Program-made: the position numbers and the translations under genes | Notes under the pieces: generated by a model | The model's input: only the letters and a program-made list of their open reading frames with translations | What the model was told of the DNA's origin: nothing | The model's database searches: none | Part shown: piece after piece, positions 56,376-64,000 of the stretch | How the letters are laid out: each line of letters begins with the position of its first letter | Position numbering within the stretch: position 1 is the first letter of the stretch | Assembly: GCA_043228905.1 (NCBI GenBank) | Contig: JBHGNT010000001.1 | Coordinates: 5,332,001-5,396,000, forward strand | Length of the DNA: 64,000 nucleotides | Direction: 5' to 3' | Source of the DNA: Azolla caroliniana | Taxonomy: Eukaryota; Polypodiophyta

Positions 56376-59300
56376 TGTGTGTTAACGTATGTGTCACATG
56401 GGTTGTTCAAGTGGTTAAGGATAAATATCCCCAATAGAGCAGCCAAGTGACCTTAATATTGTGAGTCAATTGATGAGAAAGATCCAATGAGATCAATCTT
56501 TGCCTTTCACGAATATTCCAATGATCATAGATTGTTGACCTCACAATAAATTTATAGAAGAAAGGTTTTTGAATCCCCTTTGTGAGCATTTATATGAGTG
56601 GGTTTCTTTGGGAAAGGCAAAAATATTCCAAGATCTTACATGAGTTTGGCAATTAATAAATATGGTTACTTTAGAAGGCTCATGCACAACACTATCTTCA
56701 CATTGCTCACATATGATCCATGGAGTAAAGGATTAATGAAGCATTGTTGTGATAATACAATCATTAAACTGATTTTGGGCTTCAAGAGAAATGCCATTTC
56801 ATCATATAAGTATACATTGTGGAATGACTAATATTTAAGTTTATGTTATCAATACCCTATCATATGATGCATCATTCATAAGATCATAGTGAGATGAATC
56901 TAGGGTACCAACAATGGCTTAATTTGGAGTTTCAGTGTGAGGCTAATAAGCTTTTCTCTAAAAAAAAGCTCTAAAAGTTCCCCATTAGAGGCCTCCTTTC
57001 CTATTGGTTGAGAGTGCGCAATTTTTGGAACATTCCAAATAGTTATATAATTTGAATTGATCCCAAAAATTGCCTAATTCATAGGCGTGTGGGTTTCAAC
57101 CGGGAAAAAGTTATTATAGTGTGCTACCATTTGTCGGGTCTACTCCTTAATACTCCTACAAAAAAGGAAATGTTAAGTTAAAGCTAGAACTTTGTGATAG
57201 GTGGTGAAATAAATAGTATCCAATATTAAGTAATACAATACCATGTAACTTTCATACTTTCATTACATCATCGTAGTAAGCCTCAAGCAAATATTTAACA
57301 ATTGTTCCTCGTAATCACAAGTCTTATCATTAATCATTATTAAATGGGTCTTGGTTTAAGTGTGAGCTGCATCCATAACACTATCTTTCACTTGGCTCCC
57401 TTGTGTTAGCAACTTGCAAACCTTCCTTCGCGATCATATGTTATTACCTAGATTGTTGGTTTCAAGCCTCGTTCACATTTAGTGTTTGTTTGTTTTATTA
57501 GGATGGCAATTCTAGTGGGCCATCACTCTTATGGAAAATCATCGTAAGGTAAACCTAGAAGTTGGCGATGAGTAGTAAAAACACAAGCACATCACTACAA
57601 ACTTACACCACATTGGCTCCTAAGTTTCAAACAAAAAGAGATAATTGTGGCCTTATACCTAGAAGCATTACAAGTGGCTAGATAAAGAAGAGATAGGAGC
57701 ACACTAAAATTGCATAATATACGTTTTGCATATACAACATCAATTAGTACCATATATATTTTTAGTCACTTATCGATATTTTAATGCTAGAATTAATTTA
57801 AATTTATCTGTATCATATGATTTTCCAATCATGCCTTGGTTATTGTTGTTGACCTTTTATTGCATAATAACATTTAACCTAGAAACTTACTCTTAATATT
57901 GAACATTGACATATGATCCTCAACTGGAGTATGAATGTGCATCACACTGCCACAAACATTAGAAATGCAAAATCTTACATGCATCAAGTTTATTTTTTAG
58001 TTCATCAATCTCAAAACTTATTTGGATTGCAAATGCTTATCTCTCTCTTAATAGAGTTGTATACCTCTAAGAATGGTCTATTGAGTAGAAAAAAATAAAG
58101 CTATCATGTATCAAATGATGCCTCAAACTAAGCCAATACATGTACACCAACTCTTTTTATTGCACACTCCAATATAGTTTCAAGATCGAATGTTCACATC
58201 AATCTCGTATCAATGATATTCTTTCATGATTCAATGTCCGAGACTTTAGGAAAATATATATCTTTTCCTTGATGCATGTAGATTTAACAACTTATGGCCA
58301 ATAATAATTAAGGTGAATCAATATCCAATTTGCATGCAGAATGTATTTTGTTGTGTAATACATAACTATAATATGAATATTTTTCGTACACTTTAGACTT
58401 TATTGTCAATGTCCGGATATTAAGTATACTTAGTTATTATTTGTAATTATACCGCTTAACTTTATAAGAGAATCAAAATTTGCACCATCGACGTTGTGTA
58501 CAAAGTACCTCTAGTATGGATATTAATTCTTATGTGACATGAGAACCCATTCATTTAGATATCTATTTATTATGGCTATCTATTGGTGGTTGAAGTATCT
58601 AACTCACACATGAACTTCCAATTTATTAAAGCTTGACAGATTCCTATGAGATAATTACATCTATGTGGACATGCATGTAAATATACGAGTTGCACAATAT
58701 CGTGTACAAAATAAAACATTTAGAGTTGAATTAAAAGCCCCAAGGAAAGCTTAGTTGTCCCAAAAGGAGTTATAAATAGTTATTGAACCTCTTCTTCACA
58801 TCAAAAGATAAAGGTATAATACATACGTTCAAAGCCTGTCCCATGATTACATATTGTTGGAAACGTCAATATAAATGTAGCGATTTTCCGAATCTTTGAA
58901 GCTGAATTTTGAAATTCAATCTAGATCAATGAAGGTTTATGGATATATGAAGCAAAAGTCTTTCATGTTCTCTCATTAGATGTGTGTGTCCAACAGTCTT
59001 TGTATAGATAGATATACATACATCAATATATCATTCTCAAAACCTCAAGTAGAGTGTGTCTAGTTAGTGAGTGACCTTCGAGCCTCATGAATATCACAAA
59101 GGAATGTTGGACGTGAGTTGAAATTGTGATTTAGAAAGAAATGTGCCTAGTTAATTGTCATGTTTAAGAAGATGTGGAAAAAACTAGATTGAAATACAAG
59201 TGAGGGGAAGAATTGTAGTAAGCACGTCATATTCAAACTTAATCTTGTTTTTGAACAAACATGCATAATTAATAAATCCATGAGAACCTCTATGATTGAT

Positions 59301-60581
59301 GAGAACTTCCATGCTATTTAAAGCTATTTTTTGTTTCAAGTGGCTCATTATTCTATATAATGCATGGTTTATCAAATTATTGACTCGACTCTTCACAAAC
59401 ATGGCCTTTATTTTGAAGGTAGTGACATAATGTACTAGTCATCAAAAAAATTTCAAAGACACCCTAAATTCTTTGCGCAACTTCGAGTTCTAAACTATTT
59501 GCTAGAAGCACCACATTTCGTGAACCATAACAAAAACACCCCATCTAGATACGATAAAAGCATAAGAATTTGATTCGCAGTGGTAGTGCCTTAAACACCT
59601 TCTTCTTGTATAAGCTTGCCAACCATATGACCTAATTCACAACTTAAAAGTGAATCTTTCTAAAATTCCATCTCCTATGCATACAATTTCACATATTCAT
59701 AGATGCAAGAAGCATATATTCACTAGGTGCTTTGGAGTCCCTTCCATAGATATCCAAATATGTTACCATAATAAAAGAATTATTGGGAGTTTGAAAGAGA
59801 TGGATGATTGTAAACATGCACAAGACACAAGATATTATCAGAGGCTCAAGGTTGAGCCCATGGTGAGGAATCCAACTTGGGTTTTCTCAATTTTACGACT
59901 TTGAATCTTAATTGATAAATAGATTTATTTTATTATCGTTCTCAAAGGTTAAAAAAATGACTCATGGGATCAAAATGAAACACTTTTATGTTGTGTGTAT
60001 TGACTTGGTTTGTGCCTCTTGGTGTTCAACAATATTATCAACAATTTTGCAATTGAGCGTGCATTGTGACTAAGAGACAAACTTGTTCGTGGCAAAAGAT
60101 ACATATTTATGAGTCTCCTTGTGCCCCAATATCTCATTTCAAATTGAAATATGTGACCTTATTCATAAGGAAGCAACCGATGAATCCTTGGTTAAATATT
60201 TAGATATTACATTCCAAAAAATACTATAGGACTTGGAGAAAGGGATTATCTAGCTTGGATGCGTGAGTGTGGTTTGCCTAATATAGTTTTTTAGTTAGGT
60301 GCAACATATGTTTGTAATGCATGGAACATGAGCATCCACATCTCTCTCCAAAACTTGATTCAAAGCTCTTGGAGCTTAATTAAAGAATTCTCAAAAATGG
60401 GATTCTTCGAAGGATGCATGCATCATCCAAGGATGGAAATGACATGTAGAGAATACAAAAACAAATTTAGACCTACATCTTGTTTTAGTTAATCTCTTCA
60501 TCACCCTAATATATTCATCTCAATAGCATTTATGTTGTACATTGTCGTGTCTTCCTACAACACATCATATTTCAAGATTAT
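56376..60581. other. Intergenic, no gene seen
   Basis: AT-rich DNA up to the copia LTR. Frames at 56407-56589, 56598-56831, 57913-58098, 59184-59402 and 59650-59904 are short and without motifs. Confidence 0.5.
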
Positions 60582-61251
60582 TGTTAGGATTTTGTCCTCC
60601 TCAAGGGAGAAGTCGGCAGTCGAATAGTAGATGTTGGCAGTCAAATTTAGGACAATCGACCAACAAGTCAACTTGGTGATCGACCGTTTAAAAGAATTGG
60701 AGAGTCGACTATATTGGATAGATGATCCACGTGAAAGACTAGGCCGACTAGTCAGGTCAGTCGGATGTATGAAGGAGAAGTCGACAATGGGAGTCAGCTA
60801 GTCGGATCGTCTGGATAATCGACAATGGGAGTCGACTAGGTGAATCAACTAGACTGTCGGCTTGTGGGTTGGACAGTAAATATGTGGAGTTAGGGCAAAC
60901 ACTCTATATAGATCTTGAGAGCGAAGAAAACGTAGAATATAGCAAGTAGCAACACTATGTAGAACAATGGTGTGCAACAAAAAGAGAAGTGAGACGCGAG
61001 AGAATGTGCGTGTATGCATAGTGGAGTGAATCTTGCCAGAACCCTAAGTGGTGAATTCTCTGTTTTAGCAGAGTCTTTGTAATCTGTTCCTTCTTTTTCT
61101 CGTACATATGTTATAAAGGGAAGATCTGTTGCACCGTGGTTTTCCCATTTTAGGGTTTCCACGTAAATCTTGTGTACTATGTTTTTTGTTTTTTGTTCTG
61201 TATATCATCCGAGACTATTTTGCTTGTTGATTTATGGTCCACATCATAACA
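60582..61251 (+). repeat. 5' LTR of a Ty1/copia element
   Basis: It begins TGTTAGG and ends TAACA, so TGTTA/TAACA are inverted LTR ends, and a primer-binding site follows three bases later. A TATATA box is at 60905-60910, inside the LTR where U3 should end. U3 (60600-60880) is built of short repeats with gtcgac, ctagtc and 'gtcgacaatgggagtc' (about 60781 and 60819). The 3' LTR is not in the window, so the ends rest on the motifs and on the primer-binding site. Confidence 0.8.
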
Positions 61252-61254
61252 AAC

Positions 61255-61272
61255 TGGTATAAGAGCTTGAGG
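61255..61272 (+). other. Primer-binding site of the copia element
   Basis: TGGTATAAGAGCTTGAG matches the TGGTATCAGAGC form complementary to the initiator Met-tRNA 3' end, used by most plant copia elements, with one change (C to A). Confidence 0.85.
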
Positions 61273-61278
61273 TGCAAA

Positions 61279-62838
61279 ATGGAAGGAGGTGTGAGTGGTT
61301 TTCTAGGAATGATAGTCCTGAACTCACACAACTACTTAGATTGGAAGATCAAGATAGAAGATCTCCTAACAGTCAAAGACATGTATGAGCCCATAGACAG
61401 GAGTGAAATACCCACAGGGGTGTTGGTGTCTAAGTGGAAACTCCTGAACAGGAAGGTTGTAGCCACCATCAAACAATGTGTAAGCATGAGTGTCCTACAT
61501 CATGTGGCTAACGATACAAATGCTTAGTACGAAATGTGGCACAAATTGTCAGGGTTGTACGAAAGGGAAAATGCCCTCAACAAAGCCTCTCTAATGAGAA
61601 AGATCGTAAGACTGAAGTACAAAGATAGAGAAAGCATAGTAGTACACATCAACACCTTCATGGGGTTAGTTAATCAACATGCAACAACCAAGTTCCCCTA
61701 GACGACGCTCTTCAAGCTCTGTTGCTATTGTGTACCCTACCGGACACCTGGGAGAGCCTGGTGGTGTCTCTCAATACCTCGTGCCAAGAAGAAAACTTGT
61801 CCTTACAAGTGGTAAATATGATTATTCTAAACGAGGAAACCCGAAGGAAGGACAAGGGTGTTCTATCCCAGTCGGGGGGGCCGACTGGGCAAATGTTGCA
61901 CAACATTCCGGCAGAGGAAGAAGCAAGTAGAGAAGTCCACAAAAGAGAGACATGTCTGCCAGGTCCAAGTCTGTAGGAAAGCTCACATGCTTCTACTACG
62001 GAAAACTTGGACACTTCCAAAAGTACTATTGACACCTTAAGAAAGACAATGGTGCTTCGAACGATGTCAAACCCAAAAAGATTTATAGGGAGAAGGGCAC
62101 TTCAGACATGGCTACAAGTGAAGAAGAGGTCTTGTTCATTTGTGAGCAAGCGAGTGTAAACCTCACAAATGAAGAGTGTGCCTGGGTTATTGACTCCATT
62201 GCATCATTCCATTTAACTCCCTTGAGAGAATGTTTCTCATCTTACACAAAGATGGGAGATGATGGAGCATGCAAGATTGCTGACATCAGAAGTGTATGTC
62301 TGGCAACATCGTCTGGTTGTAGATTGATCCTTAGGGATGTTCGACATGTGCTCAATATGAGGCAGAATCTGATATCGACTAGAAGATTGGACGATGAAGG
62401 CTACAATGATAGTTTTCAAAATGGCATGTGAAAGTTTTGTAAGGGAAGTCTCATAATGGTCCGAGCATAGAAACAGGGCACATTGTATGTGATGCATGCC
62501 AAGTTGTGCAAGGATGAAGCAAATGTGACAACCGACTCAAATGGGGAGCTATGGCATAAGAGGCTTGGTCACATGAGCGAGACAATCATGCATATTCTAG
62601 CCAACAAAAGACTTCTTCAGGAAGTAAAAGGGATACACTTGGAGAAGTGTGTCGACTGCCTCGTCGGAAATCAAAATAGAGTCGTGTTTCACTCAAGACC
62701 ACCAAAGAGAAAAAAATGTGCACTAGAACTAGTCCACACGGATGTATGCTACGTAGATGCTCCATCACACCGTGGTGGACAAAATTTTGTGACATTCATT
62801 GATGACTATAGCAAAAAGTTGTGGGCTTTTGACAAATA
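61279..62838 (+). pseudogene. Ty1/copia Gag-Pol (gag, protease, start of integrase), broken and cut short
   Basis: ATG 61279 opens Gag (LNSHNYLDWKIKIEDLL), ending at TAG 61525-61527. The frame continues with YEMWHKLSGLYERENALNK and KYKDRES, as in copia Gag. A frameshift near 61690 leads to LCTLPDTWESLVVSLNTS. The zinc knuckle is damaged (CFYYGKLGHFQKYY, two Cys to Tyr). The protease active site reads VIDSIASFHLT, where D-S/T-G-A is expected, so the Gly is lost. Stops near 62429 and 62469 follow. The integrase zinc-binding region is visible (LWHKRLGHMSE, then KCVDC), then LVHTDVCYV and FVTFIDDYSKKLW. At about 62829-62840 homology ends because a LINE has inserted. Reverse transcriptase is not in the window. 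Several changes are of the G-to-A/C-to-T kind. Confidence 0.87.
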
Positions 62839-64000
62839 ATTGAACAGAGAGTGAGGAGTGATGGCGAGGAGCGATGGCAGAACAACGGCCAATACCTGAT
62901 TCGACGCATAGAGGGGGTTCCGGTGCACCTCCCCTTGATTAGCCTTCTACATCTCCCCATAATTTCACGTAAGGTCGTCTCACTCTCCTTGTCAGATAAT
63001 GATAAGAATATCATGTTGGAAGAAGTACAACAACTACAGGAGGTTTCTCTGGTAGCTCATATGGAAGGATCAAGGCCAAATAGGCCTGAGTTGCGTCGAA
63101 TGTTGTACGCTTCCTTCCCAGAAGAAATCAACATTGTTATGTACATCCAATTCATCGGCAAAGGATGTTATTATTTGGAGTTTTCCGATTCTTCTTCAGT
63201 GGATCATTTGTTGAAGATCAAACATACATCAATGCAGGGAAATTGGATATCTTTCTACAAGTGGACTCATAATCTGGTTGCAGATGAGATTTTGCAGCAC
63301 AAAGAAGCCCAAATGATCTTTACAACCGTTTTTCCAGGATTGAAGAAAGAATGGCATCAAGTATTAGCTCAAATAGGTTCTCTTTTAGGTACTGTAATAG
63401 CGATTAAAGATGAGGCGTCACAGGAAGATGAGTGTATACGAGGAGCACCAACGGTGAGGATTTTGGCCCCCCGAAATAATGTTTTACCATCTTCAGTTTT
63501 GCTGCCAAATTTGCAAGAAAATAAAGAGTCATTGCCCCAAAGGATTGTGTATCAGGGGCTTTCGGATCAATGTTTTATATGTAGGCATTTTGGGCATTTA
63601 GGGAAGGATTGTCCTCGGAAACGTTATCGATTAGAGGAGGCCCCTAAGTCGACTGCTAAGGTGGGGAGATCCGACTGGACTCCAGTAGCAGCCAAACATA
63701 CTTTTAAACAATTTAACTCACCAGTCAATTCTATAGTTTTGTTCGATGGTAATCCGTACAATACTTTGAATAACGATGAAGATAGGAATATCTCCTCGCA
63801 AAATATTGTAAGGGAGAAGAATAAAGTTGTTGAAATACAGAATCCAACAACCTTGAAGCCTTGACTATTAAAGAAAGTAAGGATAGACATCATAAATTGG
63901 AGGGTCCGTATGGGGCAATTGAATGGTAATCATTTGTGGGATAAAGGGAAGCATATCATTCAATCCTTGCCTCATCCGGTGCCTCAGGACAAGGCGCGAC
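62839..64000 (+). mobile_element. LINE-3, 5' part, inserted in the copia element, runs off the window
   Basis: The junction with copia integrase lies at about 62829-62840. Only the leader, ORF1 and about 136 bases beyond are in the window, so neither the 3' end nor the target-site duplication can be seen. It is the same family type as LINE-1 and LINE-2 (ORF1 with RPNR, W/F blocks and CCHC), but the ORF1 protein has clearly diverged. ORF1 is uninterrupted here, so this may be the youngest of the LINEs seen. Confidence 0.82.
62851..63864 (+). CDS. LINE-3 ORF1: Gag-like protein with CCHC zinc knuckle
   Basis: An open frame of 337 codons counted from 62851, where the first codon is GTG. The first in-frame ATG is 63013, and another possible start lies upstream in a different frame (62861). 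The protein aligns with LINE-1 and LINE-2 ORF1: MLEEVQQLQEVSLVAHMEGS, RPNRPELRRML, FIGKGCYYLEF, FPGLKKEWH and VRILAPRNN, then the knuckle CFICRHFGHLGKDC (residues 241-254 in this count). A basic tail with NPYNTLNND parallels the NRFTLLQG segment of LINE-1. The stop is at 63862-63864. It should bind LINE RNA. The true start is uncertain: the LINE-1 and LINE-2 proteins have about 45-55 residues before the RPNR block, which fits a start near 62930-62950 that has no ATG. Confidence 0.8.
   Translation: MRSDGEERWQNNGQYLIRRIEGVPVHLPLISLLHLPIISRKVVSLSLSDNDKNIMLEEVQQLQEVSLVAHMEGSRPNRPELRRMLYASFPEEINIVMYIQFIGKGCYYLEFSDSSSVDHLLKIKHTSMQGNWISFYKWTHNLVADEILQHKEAQMIFTTVFPGLKKEWHQVLAQIGSLLGTVIAIKDEASQEDECIRGAPTVRILAPRNNVLPSSVLLPNLQENKESLPQRIVYQGLSDQCFICRHFGHLGKDCPRKRYRLEEAPKSTAKVGRSDWTPVAAKHTFKQFNSPVNSIVLFDGNPYNTLNNDEDRNISSQNIVREKNKVVEIQNPTTLKP

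Overview
The window is nuclear DNA from a land plant. It is AT-rich, with widely spaced genes and canonical GT-AG introns. It carries two intronless PLS-class pentatricopeptide-repeat (PPR) genes, an R2R3-MYB gene with the classic 130-bp second exon, a plant-type receptor-like kinase gene, several plant LINEs and a Ty1/copia element. The PPR style (many 'MYGKCGS'-like motifs, genes ending in an E1-like region) and the long repeat-rich spacers would fit a fern or lycophyte. That placement is inference, not shown by the sequence.

Layout. A decayed full-size LINE on the minus strand fills 219-6207 and is bounded by an 18-bp target-site duplication with one mismatch. A foldback array of a short palindrome (about 6814-7960) and an almost perfect 100-bp-arm hairpin (8334-8555) follow. 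A wrecked PPR pseudogene lies at 9160-10640. A second full-size LINE (plus strand, 11660-17710) has a perfect 16-bp target-site duplication and, unlike the first, an unexplained open frame between ORF1 and ORF2. Two 5'-truncated LINE ends (18145-18937 plus, 20059-20662 minus) flank a second PPR remnant (19415-19765). All four LINE 3' ends share a terminal signature but have different tails. Two tRNA-like (SINE-type) segments, a divergent 245-bp tandem duplication and a MIRNA-like hairpin (24327-24460) follow in otherwise empty DNA.

The gene-bearing middle holds PPR gene 1 (minus, 27506-29941, 811 aa), PPR gene 2 (plus, 31875-33989, 704 aa), a seven-exon receptor-like kinase gene (minus, 41101-35840) and a three-exon R2R3-MYB gene (minus, 51224-46087). 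I assembled both multi-exon genes by hand from splice sites. They join without a stop into 490- and 321-residue proteins, and the exon phases agree at every junction. The kinase resembles the calmodulin-binding receptor-like cytoplasmic kinases (CRCK) but also has a signal peptide, a short ectodomain and a membrane segment. The MYB repeats look most like the MYB46/83 group. A 447-bp hAT-type MITE with an exact 8-bp target-site duplication (44001-44447) lies between these two genes.

The right third (51.4-60.6 kb) is nearly featureless. The end of the window holds a decayed Ty1/copia element (5' LTR 60582-61251, primer-binding site, gag, protease and start of integrase). It is interrupted at about 62838 by the 5' part of a third LINE that runs off the window.

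The two PPR proteins probably act in organelle RNA processing, the kinase at the plasma membrane, and the MYB in the nucleus. Nothing in the sequence shows that they work together. I found no clearly new biological system. The best candidates for new description are the foldback palindrome array, the two hairpins, the LINE family's variable tails and extra ORF, and the CRCK-like gene architecture.
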